Of a stretch of DNA of 64,000 bases, positions 1 through 11,576 are shown piece after piece. How positions within the stretch are numbered: the first letter of the stretch is position 1; every line of letters starts with the position of its first letter. The notes below the pieces were generated by a model. The model did no database searches. It was not told the origin of the DNA and saw nothing but the letters and a program-made list of their open reading frames with translations. The stretch is taken from positions 29,813,449 through 29,877,448 of the forward strand of contig NC_079491.1 of NCBI RefSeq assembly GCF_020520425.1. Reading direction: 5' to 3'. Made by a program: the position numbers and the translations under genes. Source of the DNA: Spinacia oleracea (taxonomy: Eukaryota; Streptophyta; Magnoliopsida; Caryophyllales; Amaranthaceae).

Positions 1-345
1 CACTGGGCTGCTCGTTCAGCCTTCGCCTGGTCCTCCTCTCTTCTCTGCGGTCTTTTGCCAATCCTTGCTGCTTCTCATTGAAGAGGAAGTTTTGCATGAT
101 GGTCATGGCCGCAGTGAGCTCTTCCCTAGTTGGAATCGGAGGTCCTGCGTTTGTGGCGGTCGTAGCTCTGCTTGGCTGTGACCTCGCCACCGATTGAGGT
201 GCTCCTCTTCGTCAGATTCTGAATCTGACCGCACTATCATATCGTCATCATTGTTTTTTATAACATCATTAACCATTTTGCAGAAAGAGGTGGTTAATGT
301 CTTTCAAAGGCTTTGAAGTGTTCTTCCCCACAGACGGCGCCAAAT
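1..345 (-). pseudogene. Tat-type gypsy retrotransposon gag, N-terminal part (runs off left edge)
   Basis: This is the start of the internal region of a minus-strand gypsy element whose 5' LTR lies just to the right. On the minus strand an acidic Met-initiated stretch begins near 276. A second frame, nearer position 1, reads TREELTAAMTIMQNFL followed by a lysine/arginine-rich helix, which looks like the front of a plant gypsy gag. The two stretches are in different frames and the first reaches a stop, so the copy appears frameshifted. Seen: the two reading frames and adjacency to the LTR. Inferred: gag identity, because only about 115 codons are in the window and no CCHC knuckle is reached. 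Confidence 0.55.
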
Positions 346-776
346 TGTTCCGGTGTTGTAAAGATGGAAACAATGGGCTTCGAATGAAGGCCCTTTCGTA
401 TGTGTTGAAGATCTTGCTTGCTTGAATGAGTCGAGTCCGAATTCACCTGCACAAGAGCAAAGTCACTAGCCTCGGGGGTGTTTCCGAGGAAAGCCCCTCC
501 GATGCCTAAGTAAGAACGATGCTCGGATTCTAGAGAGAAGTTCTCTAGAAGAGTAGTCTTAAGGCGATAAATTGGACGTACCTTGAGGTGTGAGCCTTGG
601 TGGCCTATTTATAGTGTTTGCATAATAAATGCCCATAGGTCATTTATTGCTATTGGGCATTGGGCCTTAATGGATGGCTGAATAGCCATAGTGGTAAGGT
701 TTGATGCTGTTGTTTAGAGCCATTGGACTTTGGACTTAGTGGCCCAATTGAATATCAATTGGGAGCCCAAACAACA
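346..776 (-). repeat. 5' LTR of left-edge Tat-type gypsy element
   Basis: 431 bp bounded by TG and CA. It is nearly identical to 55669-56096, which marks it as an LTR of the same family. On the minus strand it is followed by ATTTGGCGCCGTCTGTGGGG (326-345), the primer-binding region typical of many plant gypsy elements, so this is the 5' LTR and the element continues beyond position 1. A TATA-like ctatttatag (minus strand ctataaatag) lies at 604-613. The flank after 776 is AT-rich spacer, and the other end of the element is outside the window, so the TSD cannot be checked. Confidence 0.88.
604..613 (-). promoter_or_regulatory. TATA box of the Tat LTR
   Basis: CTATAAATAG on the minus strand inside the LTR. 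It is conserved at the matching place in the second LTR (55928-55937). Position and orientation fit the U3 promoter of a minus-strand element. Inferred from sequence and position only. Confidence 0.5.
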
Positions 777-2522
777 TGTATATGACATGATGATAAGGCG
801 CCATGTTGGTGTTATAAAGGAGATGTAACATCAACATGTAGCAGCACGTACGATAATATAAAATGAGCCGGATGACACATTATAATTAACATACCTACAA
901 ATAGGAGAGTGAAAAAGTCAAAAGAGTAAGGAAGAGTTGTGATATTAGATGAAGATAAGCGATACACTTCACTAATACACTAGTGTATAGTTTAGTGAAT
1001 AGTGATGATATTGAAGTTGGTGAAATTAGGTATCTTTGCAAAGCTAATCAAGACATTAACAAATTAACAAATTTGTACGACCTCTCGTCACTATAAAGAG
1101 TGAACGTGTTGTCTAGTTGCCCATGTGACCTGCACATGCAATGCGTAGCTTTAGGTTAATTTAGTATTATGCAACATTTTTTTTTTGACGGAGTATTATT
1201 ATGCAAGCAAATTTTACAGGTCATTTGGCATTTTCCAGTCCACTCACTTCTTATATTATCACATGTTACTATGTTAGTATTTCATTAATTCATACGGATT
1301 ACGGGCATTCGTTTGTTCCTTAATTAGTCCTAGCTAGGCCTATAAGCTAGCAAAGTATAGTCCAAGCTTTGTTACTCTTCTATAAACTTATGTTTTGTCT
1401 GTTTAGTCGCCACTTGGTACTTTATGTATGACCCTGATGTTGGATTTTATCCCTGGCTTCAAGAATCAACTTATAACTCAATTAAGTTTTCACCAAGGGA
1501 AAATAATAATCCAAATCAAGTATAATAATGAAAATTACAGAAACTAGATTAGTACGAGTCAATCTTTGTCTTTATGATAATATTATCCGATCCCTATTAT
1601 ATTGCTGAAGGATTCAAAGTTAATCCATTCTCATAAACATGTATTTTGGAAATTATTTTGAGAAGTATAAGAACCGTGTGTTAGTCTTGATTAATAATAT
1701 ATAACCACATTATCAACCAAATTACAAGCATACTAATTAAGCTCAGTGCCACACTTAGCCCAACAATTTAGGCCCAACTCAATTCATTATTTGAAACACA
1801 AAAGCATACTTAAGGATATACTTCGCAACATATCATATTTCTTCTATGTAGAGAATACTCCCACATACTACTTCAAATGAAAACTATTTCTAACACATCA
1901 AGCAACTTTAGTGACGGTTCATTGTCAAATAAAAGTATAATAACTAAGATTTTTGGATCTTAATTAGTTACTGACTACCATAATAATTGTCTTAATTTGC
2001 CCTAAAGTAATGCATGATTGTCTCTTTATTTAATTTGATGCATGTTTATAATCCATATGTAATTAATTATTACCTCAACAAAAATATATTTCGATTTCTC
2101 TACCTTTTTCCTCGTTTGTGAGTTGTGATTGTGACAGTTTCAGTCTCTGTCTCCGCACTAAATAAACGAGGTACTCCATCTATGATGTATGCATGAATAT
2201 GTACTAGGGAGTACTTCATATAATACCGCATGGTATATACGGAGTATACTCCATTATACGGAGTATTCCGTGCGTGTACATTTGATATATACTCCGCATA
2301 TACGCAGCAGACATTATACGGAGTACTGAGTAGCAGTACAGTGTACAGTGTACACCTCGCTCTCGTCAAAAGCAAATACTCCGTAGAGCTTTAATGATTT
2401 GGTGGTCCAATAAACGTACTCATTCCATAATACAAAACTCATTTCAAAACTCCGTAACGTACTACTCCACTTTAAAAGGAGGGGTGGATGAGATTTAAAC
2501 CCGTGATCTTTGCGTCACGCTG
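777..2522. other. AT-rich spacer, no gene seen
   Basis: No coding region with recognisable similarity. Between about 2170 and 2345 there is a cluster of 'tacggagtac/actccgta' words in both orientations, giving dyad-rich sequence like decayed MITE ends. I could not define element boundaries. Confidence 0.5.
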
Positions 2523-2606
2523 GCTCCGATACCATGTCAAAGGACCAACTCAACCAAACGCTTAAGCTGATGGTTGAAGTCCCAAGATTAATTTTATACT
2601 CTATCA
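2523..2606 (-). mobile_element. TRIM-like mini LTR plus primer-binding site
   Basis: On the minus strand a 72-bp segment (2606 to 2535) starts TGATAGAGTATAAA and ends TTTGACA, with TG...CA termini. It is followed directly by TGGTATCGGAGC (2534-2523), one base off the plant initiator-Met tRNA primer site TGGTATCAGAGC. Short LTRs with this start and the 'aaccatcagcttaagc' core are known to me from plant TRIM elements. The sequence past the PBS (to about 2462) contains a 'gatctcatccacccctcc'-type internal segment. No second LTR was found, so this is a fragment or half element. Confidence 0.6.
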
Positions 2607-3461
2607 GATACATTTGGGTTAGTTGAATGGCTAGCAATGCGCCAAGCTAAGGTAGTTGCACTTATATATTTTGTCTCAACATCCGCCGCGATGACAACCA
2701 ATATTAATTTGCCCTGTGGTCCACCTCTAATGTACCCCCAAATTAAGCTTGTCAATTACGGAGTACAATATTTGTATTACTTGTATAAACTTATGTCCTT
2801 AAATTTTATTATTTGGACTTACTTAGAAAGAAATAAGTGAAAATAAGGCTAATAAATTAAAAACAAGGCCGGCCTACGAGGGATCACTTCATTCTCTCCA
2901 AATGGTTAAAGACTTAAACTGATTTTTCAAAAGATTATGATTTAAAAATACTTGAGCAAACTTAAAAATCTTAGCCAAAGATAAGATATCATTTTCCGGG
3001 ATTTGCACAGGTAGGAATTGAAACATATCCCAAAAATGATTTGGATTCAAGTAAATAACAATTGCACGTTACTACTTACTACTCCAATACTCTATAAGAT
3101 GCAAATAATTTAACCAACACTAATGAACAAAAAGGCAGTTAATACTTTTTCTTTAATATGCTGTTTCGTAACAGCGCTAAGTTGCTCATAATTAGCATCA
3201 ATTATTAGCCTCACCACTTTTTATAATTATATCTTTGCTCATTTGCCGACACTACGAACTTACGATATGTCAATTGCCAGGTTTAATTATTTACGGAGTA
3301 CATCACTAGCTACTACGCGCGCCTACAAGCCATCTAAATTCTATAGCATTACCATAAACAGCTGATGGGCCAGTTGGCCCAAGTTTTTAATAACCGGTTT
3401 TTTTATGGGCTTAACGTAATTAAGCACCTGAATTGGACTATTCAGTTTCAACTCATAGCTC
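2607..3461. other. Spacer, no gene seen
   Basis: AT-rich sequence with short accidental reading frames of low complexity and no recognisable domains. Confidence 0.5.
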
Positions 3462-3719
3462 ACCCATATCACCCCAAATTTTTTGCTGCATAGCTATGCA
3501 TGCAAAATTGCATGCATATGAGCTTCAACTGCTTCGTTTTAGCAGTTTCAACCTTCCTTTTTTAGTGTATTATTCTGTTTCCTTTTCTTCTTCTTTTTTT
3601 CAAATTTTTAATTTTAATTTTTTTTCTTCTAAAGATTGTATAACGCTTTTTCCCCCCAAAAAAATCTCATTATTTGAGTAAGCTGCAAGCACAATAAGGA
3701 ACAAACAAATGGATATTTA

Positions 3720-5410
3720 AAGTAACTTAATGAACATTCATGTTCAAAAAATGAACATATCATCTATTTTTTTATATGCTTCTTCTATTTTAGTTCTAAA
3801 TTTTCTACTTCTTTCCTTTCGGCTTCCACTTTTTCGTTAGACCGGTCGTTTTTCTCTTTCAATCTGCTTCCTTATTTGCAGATTCTTTTCTTGTTGTTTT
3901 TGCGTTCAATTTTTGCAGCCTCTCTTAATACCACATCTTTCATTTCTGAATCGGTTTCTTTTTTTTGTTTTGTTGGCGCATTCATATTAACCTTTTCCTT
4001 CCTGCATGAAAATCATAATGTTGTTAGTTGAACATTGTTCTGTATAAATTGAACATAAGACTTGAGAAACTGAACATCCCACAAAGTGTTCTTATTCATG
4101 AACATATGATAGTTTATAAGTTGAATTTAGTTGAATATGATTCGTTATAAGTTGAACACGAGACTTGAGAAACTGAACATCACACAAAATTGTTCTTATT
4201 TTCATCTTTTATAAATTGAACATCATCTTTTATAAGTTGAACATGATGAGTTATAAAATGAACATGACAATATTTAGAAAGTGCCAATTTTGATATTTTA
4301 GTAAAGAATAATGAACAACTGCTTATTACTGTTGCTACTTGCCTTTTTAGTTGAACATGATTCTGTACATAATTCTTTATAAGTTGAACATGAGACTGAG
4401 AAATTGAACATCACACAAAAATATTGAACATATATTAGTTTTATAAGTTGAATGTAGTTGAACATGATTTTGTATAAGTTGAACATAAGATTTGAAAAAT
4501 TGAACATCACCCAAAAGTGTTCTTATTTGTGAACATCATCTTTTATAAATTAAACATCATCTTTTATAAGTTGAACATAATGAGTTATAAACTGAACATG
4601 ACAATATTTAGAAGGTGCCAATTTTGATATTTTAGTAAAGAATAATGAACACCTACTTATAAAATCTGAACATGATCTTTTAGTAAAGAATAATGAACAT
4701 TAGTTTTAAAGAATGCTTTTGGCTCGTTGTTTGAAGGTATACTGATTTTTTTATTTTTTATTTTATTAATGTCGATGCTTGCCTTTTAGTTGAACATGAT
4801 TCTGTATAAGTTGAACCTAAGACTAGAGAAACTGGACATCACACAAAGTGTTGAAGATGTCATAGTTTTATAGGTTAAATTTAGTTGTATATAATTCTTA
4901 ATAAGTTGAACATGAGATTTGAGAAAGTGAACATCACACAAAGTATTGAACATATATTAGTTTTATAAGTTAAATTTCGTTGAACAACATCACACCAAAG
5001 TGTTGAACATATCAGTTTTATAAGTTGAATTTAGTTGAACATGATTCTTTATAAGTTTAACACGAGAGTTGAAAAACTGAACATCACACAAAAGTGTTAT
5101 TATTTGTGAACATCATCTTTTATAAGTTGAACATGATAAATTATAAACTGAACATAACAAATTCAGAATTAATATTCAGCAATAACTACCACAAGCACCA
5201 CGAACAACAATCCCAACAACAACAACAACAACACAATATGAAGTTACCAAATGTAGTTCATTCTACAATTCCGAACATCGAACTTTATAAATCAAACATG
5301 AACGGTGATAGATCTAAAATCGCAGCATAAAATTGTTGTTTAAAAAAAATGAACACCTACATATATTATTTTGAACATCTCCATATATTAATTTGAACAT
5401 CTCCAACCAC
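3720..5410. repeat. Dispersed/tandem TGAACAT-rich repeat block
   Basis: Dozens of copies of gaacat embedded in recurring phrases such as 'ttataagttgaacatga' and 'gaacatcacacaaa'. The second phrase or close variants recur near 4165, 4410, 4502, 4840, 4930, 4990 and 5080. The block looks like an old, diverged array of roughly 90-200 bp units. Reading frames across it are low complexity and not supported as genes. Confidence 0.75.
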
Positions 5411-5594
5411 GAAATCAATTAACGACAATATGTAAATTAAAATCACAATCAAATTTGGTGGCGAAACTACCAAATTATTAAACACGAATTCGCAGCAAAA
5501 ACCTTGAATAAATGCAAATTAAAGATCAATTTACAAAGAAAACTCACGAATTTCACACAAATATGGATTGGCGTAAAGAGAGGAGAGAGATATG

Positions 5595-5755
5595 CGACGG
5601 ATCTGATAAAAAATTCGCCGAAATCGATCAGAAATTCGACATATTCGACCAGAAAATTGACAGATCTGACCAAAATTTGGCATATCCGACCAAAAATTCG
5701 ATAGATCTGACCATAGATTCGACGAATCCGACTAGAAATTCGCCGGAATCGCATG
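5595..5755. repeat. Short degenerate tandem repeat
   Basis: Units of about 20-24 bp built on 'gatctgaccaaaaattcg' and 'atattcgaccagaaaattg' repeat about seven times. Open frames on both strands (Asp/Gln-rich on one, Phe/Arg-rich on the other) are explained by the repeat and not called as genes. Confidence 0.7.
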
Positions 5756-6115
5756 AGTAACCGTCACTGTGGAATCCATCGGAGTCAAATTGGAGGTGTA
5801 AAGAGAGATAAATATGTAGTTTGATGAGAGAGAATGTGGAGGTTTTGATGAAAGAGAAAATGGTGAGAGAAAAATAAAATGGGGTTTGATGAGAGAGAAA
5901 ATGGGAAAAGGTTAGAGGAGAGAGAAAAATGGGTATGTATAATGTAGTGTGTCTTGGCTCATATGCATCTAGAGATAGATGCATAGCTATGCAGCCATTA
6001 ATTATTACCCATATCACTTTTGATCGAGAACCAAACTGGGGTTGCTATTTTGCTAATTAATGTTACCTTCTTAATTCTTGTTAAGCTGTTTACATTTGAT
6101 TATCAATCAGGTTGT

Positions 6116-6783
6116 TAGTAATTAGGCAAATTTGTCAGAAACCACCTTTTAAAATATAGAATTTGCGAGAAATCACCTTTTAAAAAATAAATTGCGAGAA
6201 GAAATCTTATTTATAAATATTTTTGCGAGAGACCACTTTAACCTGATTCCGGTAGTTGACTCTTTTTTTCGGCGTTGAATTTACATGTGACTTGCACATG
6301 ACTTTTTAAAACAAATATTAAATATTTTTTTTCATATTTTTCTCTTTAATTTTCCCTTAAACACCGCTCATCTGAATTTTTGGGTTTCTTCCTCAAATTT
6401 TGTTGAATATCTGGGTATATCTTCCATAAACCCTCTTACTCATTTTACATATCACTCAATAAACTAAAAAAAATATCAAAGTCAAAAGTTGAAATTAGGG
6501 ACATTCAACTCCTTCTAATTTGATTGATTGTATTTTGGTTGATGGTGTGTTGAGATTTTGAGTATTTATATGCATTTTTGAATGAATTACTGCAAGTAGT
6601 TGTTGACTTGTGTGCAAGTCAATGTCGGGAAAAAGAGTCAATCACCGGAATCTAGCTAAAGGTGGTCTCTGGCAAAAAAAAATTATAAATCGGGTTTCTT
6701 CTCGCAATTTAATTTTTAAAAGGTGATTTCTTGCAAAATCTCTAATTTAAAAGGTGGTTTCTGACAAATTTGCCTAGTAATTA
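6116..6783. mobile_element. MULE-type MITE with 9-bp TSD
   Basis: A 650-bp element (6125-6774) starts GGCAAATTTGTCAGAAACC and ends with its inverse. It is flanked by perfect 9-bp duplications TAGTAATTA (6116-6124, 6775-6783). The terminal inverted repeats are long, about 160-180 bp with mismatches, and continue through the 'tgcgagaaatcacc' and 'gtagttgactctttttt' motifs on each side. There is no coding capacity. TIR length and TSD size fit a non-autonomous Mutator-like element. Confidence 0.85.
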
Positions 6784-6940
6784 ACTTGAGACGATTAGAT
6801 CAGCTGTTGACATCGTATGAGTTATGCCTGAGGTTATCCTAATAATTCTCCAATTATCCATACCTACTGTTCAAATTGGTGCTTAGTCTATCGAAATAAG
6901 GCGTTTATATATAAACGTTGGTTTGCATCAGTATCAGCAA

Positions 6941-7012
6941 TCCGTTGTAGTCTAGTTGGTCAGGATACTCGGCTCTCACCCGAGAGACCCGGGTTCAAGT
7001 CCCGGCAACGGA
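6941..7012 (+). tRNA. trnE-CTC (nuclear): tRNA-Glu (CTC)
   Basis: A 72-nt sequence folds as a complete cloverleaf. The acceptor stem is TCCGTTG/CAACGGA, the anticodon stem CTCGG/CCGAG encloses loop CTCTCAC with anticodon CTC, and the T arm is CCGGG-TTCAAGT-CCCGG. A-box (TAGTCTAGTTGG, 6948-6959) and B-box (GGTTCAAGTCC, 6992-7002) match Pol III internal promoter consensus. CAA lies just upstream (6938-6940), as often seen in plant tRNA genes, and T-runs follow at 7014 and 7019. No intron or mismatch is seen. CCA is not encoded, as expected for a nuclear gene. Confidence 0.96.
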
Positions 7013-7013
7013 A

Positions 7014-7022
7014 TTTTGTTTT
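7014..7022 (+). terminator. Pol III terminator of tRNA-Glu
   Basis: ttttgtttt begins two bases after the tRNA 3' end. T-runs of four or more are the usual Pol III stop signal. Confidence 0.7.
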
Positions 7023-7516
7023 GTATTCAATACACTCTATGAGGAAATTCGGAATATATAATAAGTTTTTTTTTTTCTTTTTTTTTTTAGTGATACCAGT
7101 TGGTGGCCCGTGCACGATAAAAAAAAAAAAAAAATAGTTAAATTAATAGCTTAATTATTTTAGCTAAAGTATCTCACTTGTAGTTTTGAAAGTCAATAAT
7201 AAAAGTATTAGTTAGATTAAGTTCTTATGTAATACAGTTGTTTGACGTTTGCTAAAATTATACGTAGCAGAATATAAGTACTTTATTAAAGGCTACATAT
7301 TCTACTGTTAACTTGTTATTACAAAATATTATACTTCATATCACATAATATCATTAAGATGTAATTACAATAATAGGATTTATAAGAGTAGTTTTCATTC
7401 TGGTCAATCCTTTACAAAGAGTTTGGTAATCATTATTATTATTGCTGCCAATTAAGCTAGAGCGTAGAGATCAGCGTAGATATATCTAACTTGGCCTAAA
7501 CTAAAAGGCTAAATGA
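7023..7516. other. AT-rich spacer, no gene seen
   Basis: T- and A-runs (7063-7089, 7120-7134) and AT-rich sequence between the tRNA gene and the 3' end of the LINE. No gene or element boundary recognised. Confidence 0.5.
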
Positions 7517-7570
7517 TTTTTTTTTAACAAGAGAACTAACAAAGGAAGAGAAAGCAAACAAAGAGCAAAA

Positions 7571-8576
7571 CTAAAACCTATGCCTAATAAGATGACGACG
7601 GCGAGCCGAAGAAGCCAACAAATGAGCCGGGGACACAGTCTGGCGTGACACTTTCTGGGCGGAGAACCAAGCTAAGGAAGAAATCAGACCCCGTAGCTCC
7701 TGAAGCGCCCAAGTAACCGCAGTAGGACCGTCTTGAGAAGTCGACAACAAATTAACCAGAACAGCCGAATCTGTAAGCAAAAGAACACCAGTAAAACCAC
7801 GTCGAATGGCTATCCTCAGACCCCAGAGGCAAGCTGATAACTCTGCCTGGAAGGCAGAACCAAGGACACAAGCCTGAGCCCCACCCCCGGAGCAGCCAAG
7901 AGAGACTATGTCCTTAAGAATCCAGCCTAACCCAGCCGCATTAGTAGAAGAGTCCCAAGCCCCATCTGAAATGAGACAACAAACAGCACAATCCCCAGGT
8001 TCCAACTGAGCAGGCAAGATCACAGGATCAGGAAGAGAACAACGAGCACGGGAAGAGGAAAACCGAGTAGCAACACGAGCCTGAAAACACCGCAACTTCC
8101 AGGAAGTCGATAAAACCATTAGCGCGCCTGGATCCCAGGAAGCATCCCTAAACCTTACATTATTGCGTAGAATCCAAGTAGACCATAAGATCACAATGAA
8201 ATGGTCGAACAGCTCATAACGAGACGAAGCAGAAGAGCAGTTGGACATAAAAGCCAGACACCAACTCTCCGGGGAACCTGACGCAGAGGGCAAGAACAGA
8301 TGCACGGGGGAAGAAGCCCAGAACTGGTGGATCAAAGGACAATCCCTAAACAGGTGCTCAGCGTCCTCTGGAAAAAGATGACAGAACGAGCAAGTCGGAT
8401 CAACTGGCAGCCCTCGTTTCTGGAGAACGGAAGCCAAAGGGAGACCATGGCGGAGCAGCTTCCAGAAGAAAACTTTGAGCTTAGGAAGAATATTCAAACC
8501 CCAGAAGTGTTTCCACCAGGACGCTGAAGGAAACGAAGCGTCGGAAGCCACATTATGGAGGGAGCTCATAAGCAAA
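7571..8576 (-). pseudogene. LINE-1 ORF2 C-terminus: zf-RVT and RNase H
   Basis: A continuous minus-strand frame of about 334 codons. The first third is a zf-RVT domain (WWKHFWGLNILPKLKVFFWK, then C-x2-C with H...C: CSFCHLFPEDAEHLFRDCP). The last half is an RNase H of the plant RVT_3 type, with SDGAW (first Asp), AFQAELSACLWGL (Glu) and LLTDSAVLV (Asp). The upstream end is cut by the CACTA insertion at 8576. Across the duplicated AAA the frame continues exactly into SVRSAYA encoded at 14110-14145. The domain itself looks intact, but it is separated from the RT and has no start codon of its own. Confidence 0.85.
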
Positions 8577-9504
8577 CACTAGTAGAGAAATCGTCATTTG
8601 CAACTCACCAATTACAACTCATACAAGTTACACTCGCTGCGATAAGGATTTGGTCAACGCGGGTCAAGGTATAAATGAATTACTCGCAGCGATTATATGA
8701 ACAACGCGCTAAGAAAAATATATTTTTTTTTAAAAAAAATAATCGCAGCGCGTATGGGGTAATATAAGATGCAATTAGTGCAATTAATTGCAGTTCTGCC
8801 CTTTAGTGTTCGCTGCAATATAACTTCAACCGACATTTTCCTTCTGAGTTGATCCATTCTCAGATCTCAGCCCTAATTATCAAATCTCCAAAACTCATTT
8901 ACAGTTCTCCTTCGCAAATCTCACCGGCGATTATTATTTCCTCTTTATCTTTGATCTACTCCATTGCAAATCCAATCTCTGAACCCTAACCAACATTCAT
9001 CTCTCTTTGTAAATCTCATTGTGAATCTCCCTTTCAATCTTCCTCCAAAGATCTCGTAATCTTTCGATTTTACATCAAGATTTCAATAGCTGTCTACAGA
9101 GAGATGAAAAGAGGGCGGAAGAGAGAGAAAGAATTCGACCTTCTGCGGCTCGATGTTCAACCTTCGTTGTTGGCTTTGCGGTATGGATTCGAGCCTTAAT
9201 CTCTATTTGTTCTTGGAAGTTTGTTTGGTTTATGATGTTTGGGTGATTTGATTGATTTTAGGGTTGATTATTCTTCGTTTGATTTGATGTAATTTTGGGT
9301 GGTTTTATTGACTGGAAGACCGATTCGGGTCATTTTTTGGTTAATTTTGTTTTTTGTTTTTGTTTTTTTCATGTTATTTAGGTCGATTTTGTTAATTTTT
9401 CTGGCCAAATTGGTTTGAGTTTTTGGAATTTACTCGATTTCATTTGTTTTTGGAATTTTTCTGGCCAAATTGGTTTGAGTTTTTGGAATTTACTCGGATT
9501 CCTG

Positions 9505-9829
9505 GACCTGCCTAAGGGAGATGATCAGACCACTGATCATGAAGCGGATGAGAATGAAGCTGCTTCATGGTTGCTACTTTAACCCAGGTAAGAACAGAAA
9601 CAACCTAAATACAAATGGGTTTTTAACGGGAGGAGGAGAGGTTCATGAGTACCTGGACCTATTTGAATATAATTCAAGTGCAGGTAATCAGTTCTGTGAG
9701 CCGTCGTATAATCAGCAGCAGGAATTCAGTGTCCCTGAGAAGAACTTTGGAGATGACAGTGTCGTACCAGTTAAGTCTAGGGAACCAAAAGATCACCAAA
9801 TACAGTACCAGAACTCTTCAGTTATTCAA
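9505..9829 (+). pseudogene. Captured CONSTANS-like (COL) zinc-finger gene fragment
   Basis: About 108 codons resemble the middle region of CONSTANS-LIKE 3/4/5-type transcription factors: an acidic DLPKGDDQTTDHEADENEA segment, then AASWLLL, NPGKNRNN, GGGEVHEYLDLFEYNSS, and a segment with NQQQEFSVPEKNFGDDSVVPV. An extra T within 9578-9580 shifts the frame between LLL and NP. Neither the N-terminal B-boxes nor the C-terminal CCT domain is present, so this is a piece of the first exon moved by the CACTA element. The family call is from memory of COL proteins. It cannot encode a functional factor here. Confidence 0.72.
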
Positions 9830-11576
9830 AGGGGGCACTGGTTTGGGAACTGGCCGGGATAAATTGGAAGAAAGGGCCGGTATTTTATCATCTTAGCATT
9901 GGAGGAAGACGGATTAGGTGAAGTTGTTCCTTCTCCTTCTGGCTCAAGGTATGATTCTGCCCGTCTTAAATTTTGAATCCCGTGCAGCTGAGAAGTAATT
10001 TTTGCCTTAATTATAGAATTGGGTTGTTTCATTATCTGAATAAAGAATCACAGAGTACTTGTAATCATTTGTTTTTAATTTTATTTTTTCAGTCAGTTGT
10101 AATTGAGGATTGTATACAATTGATTAAAAGGGTGGACATAACATAATAAGGTTGCTTTATAGAAGTTAGGGGCATTGGATTATCTAAATTAATTGTTGTC
10201 TTCAATCTAATTGCAATAATGGTAGGTCGATGTCAAAACTACTCTTACTATCCAACTTTAAGCTCTTGTGAATTTTTGTTCTGTAGGGAAAATGAGGTTT
10301 CTTGTCTTTGATTACGTGCCCATGGAAGCTTTTAAAACTACATTCTCTAACTGTATATATATATATATTTAATTTCCTGCATTTTTCAAGTTGTTTCAGT
10401 CTTTGTCTTCATGTTTAAGGGTATTTCAATAGAAATTATTTAAGTTATTGTCGTGCTTAATGTGGAATATTAAGGATTCACTATGCCCACATTCTAAGTA
10501 GATTTTCTGAATCTTTAGCAAAAATACTCAATATGGTAATGCATTCTGAAAAAATCTTCGAAGCTTACTATGCAGTTGTCATTGAATTGGTTTATTTGAT
10601 GCTGTGTTATCCTTCATTTTCTGTTGTCCAAGAATCACGCTGTATTTTGTGCACCTGTACTCTTTTTGTTGTCAGTACGGGTATGACATGCTCTTGTAAG
10701 TCACGTATAAATTGATGATCTGAATCTAACCGCTTTTTACTTATCAATAATTCATGTCCTGCATTTCAGAGAAGCGAGTCAGCTATTTTTTATCTTCTCT
10801 GTTCTTGTCTCAGAATTAAAAACAATGGTTTTAGATCACCTATCTAGTTTACTATTGATGGTGGATGTTTAAGAGTTATTTGTCAGTATATAGCTATGAA
10901 TCATGAGCTGTGCTTACCCTTTTCAGTCAACAGCTGTCTTTAGTGTCAACTACATAGATGTGAACACCAAGTGCATTATCTTAGTTATTGACTCTATGAA
11001 AAGAAAGCTAGCCAGCTCCTTCAAATGCTTAGTGTTTTTATCTAGTCAATGAAAATTGAACTTCTCTTGTCTTTTATTTCGTTTGTTTAATTCTTTTGTT
11101 TATTAACTTACATGGTCTTTCTTTTTTAAACTTTGCGTGCCTTCTTTCTTCTCTTCTTCACCAGGAGAACAAACCATGCTTCGTAAAATAACAGATTTTT
11201 TTGTTCCTGCAGTTAAATCAATTGAAACAGAAAGATACTTAACATAGTATACAATTGATTTTCTTTTTAAGCATTGTTAGTTCTTTGTACATTTAGAAAA
11301 ACTTCATGACACTGACGAATGAGGTGTTGGTGGTAGTTTTCGTTGTTGATGCTCATTGCATTCCTTGTTGCTTCTATATTCATGTATGCCACTCTTTTTT
11401 GCAATATGCTAGTTTCCAAATGTGAAACATGATGTTTTCCTTGAAGCTGTAGACATTTAATGCATTATTGCTCTCTTTTATTCTTGTGCATGTTAATGGA
11501 GCTAACCATCTAAAGTTCTGTAATATAAACTTTGGTGCTTTTGTGCTAATAATCCTCTGTTTTCTCTGTCAACAAC
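9830..11576. other. CACTA interior, unidentified (possibly intron or UTR of captured genes)
   Basis: T-rich sequence like plant introns or UTRs. A short open stretch ending SPSGSR before a gt at about 9949 looks exon-like but I do not recognise it. Nothing else is supported as coding. Confidence 0.4.

Larger units (their letters stand above)
3462..6017. mobile_element. Mutator-like non-autonomous element (with 11-bp TSDs)
   Basis: The flanks carry the same 11 bp, ACCCATATCAC, at 3462-3472 and 6007-6017, leaving a 2,534-bp element at 3473-6006. Near each end, symmetrically 11-12 bp inside the duplication, lie inverted repeats of about 39 bp: 3485-3523 (gctgcatagctatgcat...atatgagc) and 5957-5995. 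An 8-11 bp TSD with terminal inverted repeats fits the Mutator (MULE) superfamily. No transposase is visible. The body is dominated by TGAACAT-type repeats (3720-5410) and a short degenerate tandem array (5595-5755). The superfamily is inferred from TSD length and termini only, and the outermost 12 bp of the two ends match poorly. Confidence 0.6.

Noticed and set aside
2100-2375. 91-codon minus-strand open frame
   Set aside because: Tyr/Thr-rich translation of a 'tacggagtac' dyad cluster with no domain or codon bias.
5467-6017. Several open frames on both strands
   Set aside because: Explained by the short tandem repeat and the MULE end.
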